Source: Saprospiraceae bacterium (GTDB lineage: Bacteria > Bacteroidota > Bacteroidia > Chitinophagales > Saprospiraceae). From it: DNA of 36,695 nt. The stretch covers positions 1 to 36,695 of the forward strand of contig JAKVCU010000068.1 in assembly GCA_022448955.1 (NCBI GenBank). The letters are read 5' to 3'. Below are positions 25,064 through 33,247 of this stretch, piece by piece. Within the stretch, counting starts at the first letter, position 1, and each line of letters opens with the position of its first letter. The notes beneath the pieces are model-generated. The model was given only the letters and a program-made list of their open reading frames with translations, was not told the DNA's origin and ran no database searches. The position numbers and the translations under genes were made by a program.

Positions 25064-26896
25064 TCATTTCTTTTTTTTGTGATCTTCAGATAGTAGGCCT
25101 CGTTTTTCGAAATCAGTTAAAACGGCCTTGATTGCCTCTTTTGCCATTACCTTTGCCAATACTCCAGATAAATAATATTTCCAGAACAGCTTTCCAAAAG
25201 CAGTCATCATACCAGAGCTGATTTTACTCCACACCGAGCTACGATAGTGCGTTTCCATAATCTCTTCTACCTTTTCCTTTAAATCTAATTGTTCGGGAGT
25301 AGGACGAACATAATCTGATTGATTAAGGTTAATGAGCACTTCTGTGAATCTTTTGACCATACTTTTTTCCAGATCGAAAATAACTTTAGGGGAAATTTTC
25401 TTTCTTTCAGGAATACCTAAGGCAGAGGTATTGATATTTCGACGATCAAAACTTATATCAGGGATAATCGGATAACCATCTCGCTCAGGATTATAATAGC
25501 GCTTATATTTTTCATCGTCTTTTTCCCAATCACTAAAGACTTCCATATCATAGGCTTTTTTGCAAGGGACTACGAAATAGTTGCGCAAAAAGCTTTGGCA
25601 GTTTTTACGTCCCAATTGAAAGTCGTGTTCTCTAAATTCTTTAGAGAAAAACCCACCAAATCCATCCAATGAGCCACAGGCAATAGGGTATGGATCGCCG
25701 CCACGGCTGGGGAATATCATCCGTCGAGAATAATCATTAGATAGACCTTTAATCAAGTCATTTTCTTTCATTAGGGCTTGTCCGCGAATGGCATCGATAA
25801 TGCTAGGCACCAATTCAATCAGTTTGGTGGGATGTGAAACTCTTCCTTCTGATTGTGTGAAATTAGGGAAAGGGTCAATCATCAAGACGGCAAATTCAGA
25901 GCCTTCCTCATATCTTTCTTCCAGGACATCAATAATTTCGCCGAAAGGTTCATTGTTGACAGTACCGCCGTCAATTGCTACAAATTCGAATGGATCATCT
26001 TCGGTATTGATATCAATACCTATATTTTCGAGCTTAAAGTCATTATTTTTTGATTTGAACATTCTTTTGACCATACCTTTGATGTAGGAAAGGCTGGTTC
26101 CCTTTAATAATCTGGACTTCAATCCAATAGGAAAGGCACCAGTTGCTTTGGCACATTCCATGAGTAATAGGCGATCTTGTTCGTTATTAGGATCAAAACT
26201 AATAAGGTGTTCCGCTTGGTCTTCTTCAGGATTGACTTTAAAGTGCGCCACCCCTTTGTGAAGGTACATTCGGTGAGCTGGCCGAACAGGTTTCCTAAGG
26301 GATTTAGGTCTATCATTATCAAAAAAATTGACATCAATGGGTATTCCTCTAAGGCTACAAATGGTAAGAATGATTTCCAAGTTAGGGGAAATGTATGGCG
26401 GCAAGGCTTTAGGCTTTCCGGACATTTCTGCAGCCCTTAGGGCAATTTGATCGATTGGTTCGGAATTTAACAAAGATGGAACGCCCATTTCTTCCCGAAT
26501 ATCTCTCGGTTCCATCATTTGTTCAAGGGTAGACTTTCCTTGCCCGTCATTCAGGTTTACCCAAGAATCAAATAACTTGTTTTTTATTCTTGGTGCATGA
26601 ATATCGTGAACAGCTTGCATATCCTCGAAGAGCGATAGGGCTGTCATAGCTGAAGTCATACCTCCTGCTGAGGCACCACCCATCACCTCAATCACCACAT
26701 CATGCATAGGGATTGAAGCATCGTATTCAGGATGTTGTTCTCCTAATTCTCGGTTTTTTGCTTTTGCTTTTTCCCACTCCCTAAGTGTTTCTAGTAGGTA
26801 ATCCATCACACCTGCAGTGTAAGCACCTGCGGAGACAGCACCTGCCATTGCGATTCCAATCTTGAATACTCTTCTTTTGTCTGTTTGTTTAGTCAT
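25064..26896 (-). CDS. Patatin-like phospholipase
   Basis: A 610-residue serine lipase of the patatin family, acting on membrane phospholipids or other acyl esters. The oxyanion-hole region GIAMAGAVSAGAYTAGVMDY (residues 14-33) is present, as is the nucleophile Ser76 in GGASAGG and the Asp309 of the DGG triplet (AIDGGTVNNEPF), giving the Ser-Asp dyad. The N-terminus is not a signal peptide; the C-terminal half (about 370-600) is unlike short patatins and ends in a helical, Lys-rich tail (EKRGLLSEDHKKKK). The insertion of about 160 residues between the Ser and Asp motifs includes the dense MYLHKGVAHFKVNPEEDQ region. It is probably monocistronic, with 91 bases to the next gene and 118 to DUF5683. 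Confidence 0.9.
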   Translation of the reverse strand: MTKQTDKRRVFKIGIAMAGAVSAGAYTAGVMDYLLETLREWEKAKAKNRELGEQHPEYDASIPMHDVVIEVMGGASAGGMTSAMTALSLFEDMQAVHDIHAPRIKNKLFDSWVNLNDGQGKSTLEQMMEPRDIREEMGVPSLLNSEPIDQIALRAAEMSGKPKALPPYISPNLEIILTICSLRGIPIDVNFFDNDRPKSLRKPVRPAHRMYLHKGVAHFKVNPEEDQAEHLISFDPNNEQDRLLLMECAKATGAFPIGLKSRLLKGTSLSYIKGMVKRMFKSKNNDFKLENIGIDINTEDDPFEFVAIDGGTVNNEPFGEIIDVLEERYEEGSEFAVLMIDPFPNFTQSEGRVSHPTKLIELVPSIIDAIRGQALMKENDLIKGLSNDYSRRMIFPSRGGDPYPIACGSLDGFGGFFSKEFREHDFQLGRKNCQSFLRNYFVVPCKKAYDMEVFSDWEKDDEKYKRYYNPERDGYPIIPDISFDRRNINTSALGIPERKKISPKVIFDLEKSMVKRFTEVLINLNQSDYVRPTPEQLDLKEKVEEIMETHYRSSVWSKISSGMMTAFGKLFWKYYLSGVLAKVMAKEAIKAVLTDFEKRGLLSEDHKKKK

Positions 26897-27014
26897 GATT
26901 TGGCTGTCAAGAAGTTAGAACTTGTTTATAGTATAAGTTGATGAGGCACTAAGCTTAAGGGACAAATTTTCAACCAACCTTTACATTGCCAGCTAGTGGG
27001 AATTGACACAAGGT

Positions 27015-27644
27015 TTATTGTGCGCTAATAGAACGTAATATCTGCTCATCTCTTTTTTGATCACCAAAGTTTAATTGGATTCCGACACCTAGTACAGCTT
27101 GTGAGCCTGACAATTGAATAGTTTCAATGCTTGGTTTGATTTTTAAGCTTAGATCATCACTCACATCAAATTGCTGTAAATGCCCATCTACAAAGGCTTC
27201 CATAGACTGTAAGGCATAAACAAATACCAAACCAATATAAGAAAGCTGCCGATCTTTGTCAAAGCCATCCCGTAGGGCAACTAAGGAATTTAAATTACCA
27301 ATAGTCGTACCTGTAAATTCATGTGTTTCACCATTACGCTCGGCGGTCAAAGCAGTTTGCAAGCGATTGTAAAGGCCAGTATTATAATCAATTAAATAAA
27401 CCATACCACCTATAGCTCCATAAACAATGGGAACTTTCCACCATCTTCCATTATAAACTTGGCCTGTACCAGGAAGCGCTAAGGAAAGAAAAGCGGCCCT
27501 TTTAGGGCTTTTTTCCTTTGGTTGGCTGATATCTATTTTGATGGTAGTATCTATTGGGGCTACGGTAGTGTCTTGTGTTTGAGCAGCGGAATAACTAAGC
27601 TGAATGCAAAGAAATAAAACCAGCAAACAAAATAACTTCTTCAT
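27015..27644 (-). CDS. DUF5683 domain protein, downstream of parB
   Basis: A 209-residue protein with a signal peptide (MKKLFCLLVLFLCIQLSYSAAQ) and a DUF5683 domain: a Lys-rich opening (KSPKRAAFLSLALPGTGQVYNGRWWKVPIVYG) with a paired amphipathic/hydrophobic helix, then a later membrane segment (SYIGLVFVYALQSMEAFVDGHL) and a C-terminal IQLNFG strand. The ALPGxGQxYNxxxWK pattern is typical of the family. It sits 81 bases after parB in the common Bacteroidota order parA-parB-DUF5683. Function is unknown; the location suggests a segregation- or envelope-linked role but could be only conserved synteny. Confidence 0.85.
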   Translation of the reverse strand: MKKLFCLLVLFLCIQLSYSAAQTQDTTVAPIDTTIKIDISQPKEKSPKRAAFLSLALPGTGQVYNGRWWKVPIVYGAIGGMVYLIDYNTGLYNRLQTALTAERNGETHEFTGTTIGNLNSLVALRDGFDKDRQLSYIGLVFVYALQSMEAFVDGHLQQFDVSDDLSLKIKPSIETIQLSGSQAVLGVGIQLNFGDQKRDEQILRSISAQ

Positions 27645-27725
27645 GAATTGATCATTTTTCCTATTCTATAAACGCACAAGGTGATCTTTTGCATTGAATA
27701 GATAGGTGCATTTGCATTTTGTTGA

Positions 27726-28658
27726 CTATTGCTCAACGCATTTGTAAAAATGCTCTAATTGATCCGTGGTATCAAAAGGAATGACAATTTGTCCCTTCCC
27801 ACTGTTATCCACATTGATTTTTATCTTTCCAGAACCAAAAAATTCCTTGAAATTTTGAAGAATTTCTCTGTATTCATCTGGCATATTATTCGTCGATTTA
27901 GACGAGGATTTACTTTTGGCTTTGGAGTAGCTTTTTGCTAGTTTTTCAGAGTCTCTTACATTTAATTTTCTTCCAATGATCTCATCCAAAACCTGTTTTT
28001 GTAAATTCTTTTCAACGCCTTTGATTGCTTTGGCATGGCCCATCGAAATTCTTCCCTTTTTTAAAGCCTCAATCACCACTATATCCATATCCAAAAGTCC
28101 GAGATAGTGCGTAATGGTGCTTCTTTTTTTACCTACGCGGGTGGCTAATTCTTCATCAATTAAATTAAACTCATCTTTTAAACGGTAATAAGAAACAGCG
28201 ATTTCAAATGGATTAAGATCTTCTCGCTGTATATTTTCGATAAGAGCCATTTCCATGAGCTCTTGATCATTCACAACTCTGATATAAGCAGGAACTTCTG
28301 TGATTTCTGCCAGTTGAGATGCTCTCCAGCGCCGTTCACCAGAAATGATTTGATAAATATTAGCCTCTAAACGGCGCAAGGTCAGGGGTTGAATAACCCC
28401 ATGGATTTTGATGGATGCGGCAAGTTCATTTAATGCTTCTTTTTCAAATTCTCGTCGAGGCTGATCAGGGTTGGCTTGAATCTGTTCAATAGGGATCATG
28501 GCAAATTTCTGAGACATTTCCTTCACGGCTTGCTCAGGATTTTCTGCCATTTGTTGGTCAATATTATTAGGAATCAGGAAATCAATACTAGATATGCTAT
28601 TTCCTAAATCCGTCTTACTTGTTTTATTTTTGCTCCTTGGCTTCTTCGGCTTCGGCAT
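27726..28658 (-). CDS. parB: ParB/Spo0J chromosome-partitioning CTPase
   Basis: Binds parS sites and spreads on DNA as a CTP-dependent clamp during chromosome segregation. A 310-residue protein with a basic, flexible N-terminus (MPKPKKPRSKNKTSK), the N-terminal CTP-binding domain with the IQANPDQPRREF box, ENIQREDLNPFEIA and GERRWRAS, a central HTH (LATRVGKKRSTITHYLGLLD) and a C-terminal dimerisation region. The Ser-rich linker KSKSSSKSTNNM is near residue 250. It sits 118 bases after parA with a hairpin in the gap, and precedes the DUF5683 gene. I found no canonical TGTTTCACGTGAAACA parS copy in the window by eye. Confidence 0.94.
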   Translation of the reverse strand: MPKPKKPRSKNKTSKTDLGNSISSIDFLIPNNIDQQMAENPEQAVKEMSQKFAMIPIEQIQANPDQPRREFEKEALNELAASIKIHGVIQPLTLRRLEANIYQIISGERRWRASQLAEITEVPAYIRVVNDQELMEMALIENIQREDLNPFEIAVSYYRLKDEFNLIDEELATRVGKKRSTITHYLGLLDMDIVVIEALKKGRISMGHAKAIKGVEKNLQKQVLDEIIGRKLNVRDSEKLAKSYSKAKSKSSSKSTNNMPDEYREILQNFKEFFGSGKIKINVDNSGKGQIVIPFDTTDQLEHFYKCVEQ

Positions 28659-28724
28659 TTGAATATACTTTTTGTCTTAAACAATTACGTTGTGGGAATT
28701 TGCAAAGTTAAGGAATTTTAAATG

Positions 28725-28759
28725 GAAAAGGCGTCCTTTATGATAAAGAACGCCTTTTC
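28725..28759 (-). terminator. Hairpin between parA and parB (terminator or attenuator)
   Basis: A stem of 10 perfect pairs (GAAAAGGCGT at 28725-28734 with ACGCCTTTTC at 28750-28759), one mismatch and four or five more pairs, lies 18 bases after the parA stop. On the minus strand the 3' arm itself ends in CCTTTTC and is followed by CATTTAAAATT, so a partial terminator or RNase-protecting structure limiting parB read-through is possible. Confidence 0.6.
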
Positions 28760-28776
28760 AAATTTAAGCGAAGTTT

Positions 28777-29586
28777 TTATTCTGACTCTGGAGTAGAGAC
28801 ATTTGCCGCTGCTGCGATTTCATCGCCATTTCTTTTAAGGAATTCTCTAGCGAGGTTTAAAAAGTTGATACTTCCTTTGCTTGAAGCGTTGATGAGTACC
28901 ACGGGCATTCTCATATTTGGTGCTTCGCCAATTTTTGAGTTCCGATGGATAATCGTGTCAAATACTTTGTCTTTAAAGATTTCTCTAACTTTTTCGATAA
29001 CAACATTTGCCAAACGAAGTCGCTTGTCATACATCGAAAGTAAAATTCCTTCAATTTCTAGTTTAGGATTTAATGCTGTTTTTACACGGCTGATGGTCTG
29101 TTGTAATTTGCTTAAGCCTTCCAATGCAAAGAATTCACATTGTACGGGAACCAGAACTGCATCTGCTGCAGTTAGAGCATTAACTGTAATTAAGCCGAGT
29201 GAGGGTAAACAATCAATAAAAATAAAATCGTAGTACTTTCGAACTTGATCGACGATCTTGCGCATCACAAATTCTCTATCTTTCATATTGACCAGCTGAA
29301 AGTCTGCACCAACGAGTTCGATGCTAGATGGAATGACGTGCAAATTGGGGGTGTCTGTTTCGTAGATGGCTTCTTCTGTTTCTAAGCCATTTATCAAACA
29401 GTCAAATATAGTGGTATCTACATCTTCAGGTAGTACACCAACACCTGATGAGGAGTTAGCTTGGGGGTCAAAGTCAATTAATAATACTTTTTTTTCAAGG
29501 ATAGCTAAGCTAGCAGCTAGGTTAATAGCTGTAGTTGTTTTTCCAACGCCACCCTTTTGATTTGCAATTGCAATTACTTTTGCCAT
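28777..29586 (-). CDS. parA: ParA/Soj partition ATPase
   Basis: A Walker-type ATPase that, with ParB, drives segregation of the chromosome origin. It has 269 residues. The deviant Walker [15 protein letters not shown] is at about 11-24, [12 protein letters not shown] at about 40-51, and Walker [19 protein letters not shown] after 120. The protein lacks the N-terminal HTH seen in plasmid ParA of type Ia, so it is the chromosomal Soj-like form. [14 protein letters not shown] and [16 protein letters not shown] follow. It precedes parB, and comes after a UPF0173 gene with 63 bases between. The start gives the normal [14 protein letters not shown]-terminus. Confidence 0.95.
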   Translation of the reverse strand: MAKVIAIANQKGGVGKTTTAINLAASLAILEKKVLLIDFDPQANSSSGVGVLPEDVDTTIFDCLINGLETEEAIYETDTPNLHVIPSSIELVGADFQLVNMKDREFVMRKIVDQVRKYYDFIFIDCLPSLGLITVNALTAADAVLVPVQCEFFALEGLSKLQQTISRVKTALNPKLEIEGILLSMYDKRLRLANVVIEKVREIFKDKVFDTIIHRNSKIGEAPNMRMPVVLINASSKGSINFLNLAREFLKRNGDEIAAAANVSTPESE

Positions 29587-29649
29587 GTTTATATTTTTTG
29601 CAAAGAACTTTCCTTTATGTAATGAGCTTCCAAAGAAGCTTTTTTATTA

Positions 29650-30330
29650 CTACATTTCGATGGTTTCACCTATTGCGAGCAAAATTAATTCTTTTCCTGC
29701 ATCTGCAAAAGCTTTTTGAGCTGTTTCCTTTTCCATTTCGATATATGGGAAGGTATCATAATGACAACCGATAATTTTGTCACAAGCTATGAAATCACTG
29801 GCTATCACGGCATCTTCGTATCCCATCGTGAAGTTATCACCAATTGGAAGAATGGCAAAATCTAATGTTGGGCAAGTCATAGGGATGAGTTTCATGTCCC
29901 AAGTTAAAGCAGTATCTCCCGCAAAGTAGAAACAATTCTGATCATTCCAAACCACAAAACCTCCGGGATTACCACCATAGGTGCCATCAGGCAATACGCT
30001 AGAATGGATGGCATTGACGTATTTGATGGTGCCAAAATCCATCTTGACTTTCCCACCATGGTTGACAGGATAGACGGTACAGCCTTTTTGTCCAAACCAA
30101 GTCGCTATTTCATAGTTGGAGATCAAAGTCGCTTCATTATTTTTAATGATAGCTTCTGCATCAACCACATGATCTTGATGACCATGAGAAACTAGTACAT
30201 AATCTGTTTTTAGCTTATCAACATCAATATCTTTTACTAATGGATTAGCTGAGATGAATGGATCAAAGATAAGTTTTTTACCGCCTGTTTCGATTAGGAA
30301 GCTAGCATGGCCTAAATAGGTTACTTTCAT
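29650..30330 (-). CDS. UPF0173 metal-dependent hydrolase (metallo-beta-lactamase fold)
   Basis: A 226-residue cytosolic metallo-beta-lactamase-fold enzyme, family UPF0173 (YtkL-like). The metal site HxHxDH is seen as SHGHQDHVVDAE near residues 48-59, GHASFLIETGGKKLIFDPF precedes it (about 6-24), and later metal ligands are the His in VNAIHSS, Asp in FAGDTAL and His in GCHYDTFPYIEM. The substrate is unknown in this family; it is common next to biosynthetic genes. It starts 88 bases after a PLP enzyme and ends 63 bases before parA. The spacer to parA holds a small AGCTTC/GAAGCT hairpin at 29625-29640 with no T-run on the minus strand. Confidence 0.92.
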   Translation of the reverse strand: MKVTYLGHASFLIETGGKKLIFDPFISANPLVKDIDVDKLKTDYVLVSHGHQDHVVDAEAIIKNNEATLISNYEIATWFGQKGCTVYPVNHGGKVKMDFGTIKYVNAIHSSVLPDGTYGGNPGGFVVWNDQNCFYFAGDTALTWDMKLIPMTCPTLDFAILPIGDNFTMGYEDAVIASDFIACDKIIGCHYDTFPYIEMEKETAQKAFADAGKELILLAIGETIEM

Positions 30331-30418
30331 ATTATGTCTAATTTAGGGATGAAGTAGAAAGTCCGTTTTGCTTATAAATTACCGCATTAGTGTCCGAATA
30401 TACATAACTCTACTTGGA

Positions 30419-31585
30419 TCACAAAACTTTCAGTGCTTGGTCCAAATCTTCAATCAAGCATTCAGGATCTTCGAGTCCAATATAGAAGCGAATTAATGTA
30501 AATGGCACAGGTGAATCTTCTCTTCCTTTTATTCTATAAAACCCTGCAGCTGGTAAAGCTAGGGACTCATGTCCTCCCCAAGAAACCGCCATTGTAAAAT
30601 ATTTTAGAGCGTGCACAAAGGCCTCCACTTTTTCTATTGTATCTACATCTAAGTGAATACTAAACAAACCTCCAGCCCCTTTCATCTGGCTTTTCGCCAA
30701 ATCGTACTGTGGGAAAGATGGTAACAGAGGATGAAGCACAGATTTTACCTTTGAATGATTTTCTAAGTAATGCGCTATTTTAAATGCACTTTCGTTGGAA
30801 CGATGGACTCTTATTTCTAAGGTTCTTAATCCGCGAATGACCAAAGCAGCTTCGTGTGGAGACAAAATAGCTCCCAATGTCATATATTCTGAATAGAAAA
30901 TCTTTTCCATCATTTTTCTACTTCCACAAACAACTCCTAATACCACATCACTATGTCCATTCAAGTATTTGGTTCCGGAGTGCACTACTAAATCTATTCC
31001 ATGCTCAATCGGATTCTGATAAAGAGGAGAACTGTAGCTATTATCAATGATGGTCACGATGCCATGTTCTTTGGCTAATTTCGCGCAGGCACTCAAATCT
31101 TGTATGCCAAACATCAAAGAATTAGGACTTTCTAAATACAGGACCTTTGTATTTTCTTGAATAGCATCCTTTATGGCCTGGATATTTCCACCATCCACAT
31201 AGGTGTGGCTTACGCCAAATCTGCTGAGAAAGTTATTGAGCAAAATTTTGGTCCATGAATAAGGTGATTCAACACAAACGATATGCTCACCTGCATTGAT
31301 ATTTGCAATAACTGCATTAGCTACGGCTGCGCTACCACTACTAAAGATAAGTGCATCCTCTGCTTTCTCTAGAGCAGCTAATTTTTCTCGAAGGATCTTG
31401 ACAGTTGGGTTGTTTCCTCTTGAATAAATATGGCTATCATATTCACTTTCAAAAGATTTACGAAAGTGATGAATATCTTTAAAAGCAAAATTACTCGTCT
31501 GGATAATAGGAGGGGAGACCGCATGAAAGTAGTTTTCTCGGTTTTCACCCAAGTGAAAAAGGATATCGCTTAAATGCTTGTCCAT
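30419..31585 (-). CDS. Cys/Met-metabolism PLP-dependent enzyme (gamma-synthase/lyase family)
   Basis: A 388-residue pyridoxal-phosphate enzyme of the cystathionine gamma-synthase/gamma-lyase group, acting on sulfur amino acids or their precursors. The PLP lysine is Lys206 in HSGTKYLNGHSDVVLG; Asp181 in TIIDNSYSSPLYQNP contacts the ring nitrogen, and YSRGNNPTV (54-62) is the tetramer-contacting phosphate loop. The usual family length is 380-400. Whether the reaction is gamma-replacement (synthase), gamma-lyase or beta-lyase cannot be decided from these motifs. It lies 7 bases after an outer-membrane barrel gene, an unusual neighbour, which could mean loose operon packaging. Confidence 0.9.
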   Translation of the reverse strand: MDKHLSDILFHLGENRENYFHAVSPPIIQTSNFAFKDIHHFRKSFESEYDSHIYSRGNNPTVKILREKLAALEKAEDALIFSSGSAAVANAVIANINAGEHIVCVESPYSWTKILLNNFLSRFGVSHTYVDGGNIQAIKDAIQENTKVLYLESPNSLMFGIQDLSACAKLAKEHGIVTIIDNSYSSPLYQNPIEHGIDLVVHSGTKYLNGHSDVVLGVVCGSRKMMEKIFYSEYMTLGAILSPHEAALVIRGLRTLEIRVHRSNESAFKIAHYLENHSKVKSVLHPLLPSFPQYDLAKSQMKGAGGLFSIHLDVDTIEKVEAFVHALKYFTMAVSWGGHESLALPAAGFYRIKGREDSPVPFTLIRFYIGLEDPECLIEDLDQALKVL

Positions 31586-31592
31586 AGTCTAA

Positions 31593-32246
31593 TTAGTTTA
31601 GTAGTATTTGAAAGCCTATTCGCATACCCAAAGTGTTGGTTGATTCTGTCTGCTCCATAACATCTGGATCAGCTTCCAAATTCAAAGAACGAAATCCTAG
31701 TGTAACCTCTAGTGCGATTGTATTCTTGATAAAATAGGCACCTCCTACCCCAAGGAAAACATCGCGATAAATACTTGTACCCTCACTAGGTCCACCAAAT
31801 CCAAATGTACTCTCTTGTTTGATCTGCCCAAGATTGATAGAAGCTTCAATAAATGGTTGGAAGTTGGGGATTTGAAAATAATATCTTGCAAATGGTCCAA
31901 GTGAATACAGGTTCAGGGTTGTTTCACCATCATTATTTTCAGCATTGACCCTTTGAAAAAGATAACTTGTATTGAGTCCCAGTGCGAAACCATCAGTAAT
32001 AAAGTAACCAATACGAGGACTAAGGGTAAAGGTAGTTACCCTAGATTCTATTTCTGAGCCTCCTCCAAAATCAACTTTGACATTTGAAAAGCTAAGCCCT
32101 AAGGTATTGGCAGGGGCTACCAAGATGCCATTTAGGCTATTTCCTGCATCTAAGATGGTTCCTGTAATAATTCTTCCTTTTTCAGTTTGTGCATTTAGAG
32201 TAGAGCAACAAAAAAATAGTAAGTAAAAACAAATTATCTTTTGCAT
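31593..32246 (-). CDS. Outer-membrane beta-barrel protein
   Basis: A 217-residue exported protein with a signal peptide ending in LNAQ. Many amphipathic strands are seen: PRIGYFITDGFALGLNTSYLF, LYSLGPFARYYFQIPNFQPF, IEASINLGQIKQES, YRDVFLGVGGAYFIKNTIALEVTLGFRS and the last strand GMRIGFQILLN. It resembles OmpW/PorT-like outer-membrane barrels found in most Bacteroidota. It is flanked by a PhzF-like gene 24 bases upstream and the PLP enzyme gene 7 bases downstream. No specific cargo or channel can be proposed. Confidence 0.82.
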   Translation of the reverse strand: MQKIICFYLLFFCCSTLNAQTEKGRIITGTILDAGNSLNGILVAPANTLGLSFSNVKVDFGGGSEIESRVTTFTLSPRIGYFITDGFALGLNTSYLFQRVNAENNDGETTLNLYSLGPFARYYFQIPNFQPFIEASINLGQIKQESTFGFGGPSEGTSIYRDVFLGVGGAYFIKNTIALEVTLGFRSLNLEADPDVMEQTESTNTLGMRIGFQILLN

Positions 32247-32270
32247 TATTCGGAAATTTTTACATCCTGT

Positions 32271-33059
32271 TTATAAGAAAATGAGACCTTTCATATAAGT
32301 AATGGCCTTTCCAGAAATTTTTATTCTAGCTTCTAATAGGTCTACCTTTAGGCGACCTACTCTTTTGGAAAGCTGCAAAGCAGTTAGGCTATCTTTTTGG
32401 AGGCGATTAGACCAATAGGGGCCTAGCAAGGTATGCGCAGAACCGGTTACTGGATCTTCTAAAATATTAAGTTTGGGATAGAAGCAACGGGAGACAAAAT
32501 CTACTGTTTCTCCGGGAGCGGTTACAATGACTCCTCTTTTGTCAAGCTGCGCTAATTTGCTGAAAATAGGTTGTAAGTTTTGAACTTCTTCTTGAGTATC
32601 AAAAACAACGAGATAATCATCTGTTCCTTCAAAGATTGCTCCGAATTGGTCATCAAGATGAAGGGCATCTAGAAGGATTCTATTCGGGGCAATGGTTTTT
32701 GCCTGATCTGTTGGGAAATTCATGATATAGTTATTATTTATATGCTCTACTATTAAAGGGCCACTTAAAGTTGAAAAGGTAATAGATGCTTTTTGATAGT
32801 TTAAGTGTTGATACAGCACATGTGCTGTTGCCAAAGTAGCATGCCCACAAAGTCGAACCTCACGTACAGGAGTAAACCATCGAAGATGGAAGCCATGATC
32901 AGTAGGGACAAAAAAAGCGGTTTCAGAGAGATTGTTTTCCATAGCTATTTGGAGCATCCTTTCATTAGGAAGCCAATCTTGTAGGGGAACGACCGCTGCT
33001 GGATTGCCGCCAAAAAGCTTTTCTGCGAAAGCATCTACCTGATAAATATCGAGTTGCAT
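32271..33059 (-). CDS. PhzF-family isomerase/epimerase
   Basis: A 262-residue member of the PhzF family, which shares the diaminopimelate-epimerase fold but usually uses an acidic residue as general base. The N-terminal YQVDAFAEKLFGGNPAAVV motif and Glu46 in NNLSETAFFV are present, followed by LRWFTPVREVRLCGHATLA and a DPVTGSAHTLLGPYW segment near the end. Phenazine synthesis is not implied: no other phz genes are here, and most family members have unknown substrates. It starts a gene group with the barrel and PLP enzyme on the minus strand; the divergent T9SS gene starts 189 bases away. Confidence 0.9.
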   Translation of the reverse strand: MQLDIYQVDAFAEKLFGGNPAAVVPLQDWLPNERMLQIAMENNLSETAFFVPTDHGFHLRWFTPVREVRLCGHATLATAHVLYQHLNYQKASITFSTLSGPLIVEHINNNYIMNFPTDQAKTIAPNRILLDALHLDDQFGAIFEGTDDYLVVFDTQEEVQNLQPIFSKLAQLDKRGVIVTAPGETVDFVSRCFYPKLNILEDPVTGSAHTLLGPYWSNRLQKDSLTALQLSKRVGRLKVDLLEARIKISGKAITYMKGLIFL

Positions 33060-33247
33060 GAAATATAATTTAAGTATTACAAGATATTGGAATAGACTTG
33101 AAAGTAGAAAGTTTTTGCTTTTTTTATACTTTTTTAAACTATACTACCGTTCTACAATCACTTTTCCCCATATTTTGATAGGTAAAGCACGAAGTAGAAT
33201 ATACAGACATCCTCGTTACTTAGTGCAAACAGAAACAAAACAAAGGC

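Noticed and set aside
25788-26440. Several plus-strand frames of 66-99 residues inside the patatin gene
   Set aside because: All are antisense shadows of the minus-strand lipase with its intact dyad.
27726-29586. A parS centromere site near parA and parB
   Set aside because: No palindrome similar to TGTTTCACGTGAAACA was found by eye; parS may be outside the window.
29625-29640. AGCTTC/GAAGCT hairpin followed by T-run as a plus-strand terminator
   Set aside because: No plus-strand gene ends here. On the minus strand, where the genes are, no U-tract follows.
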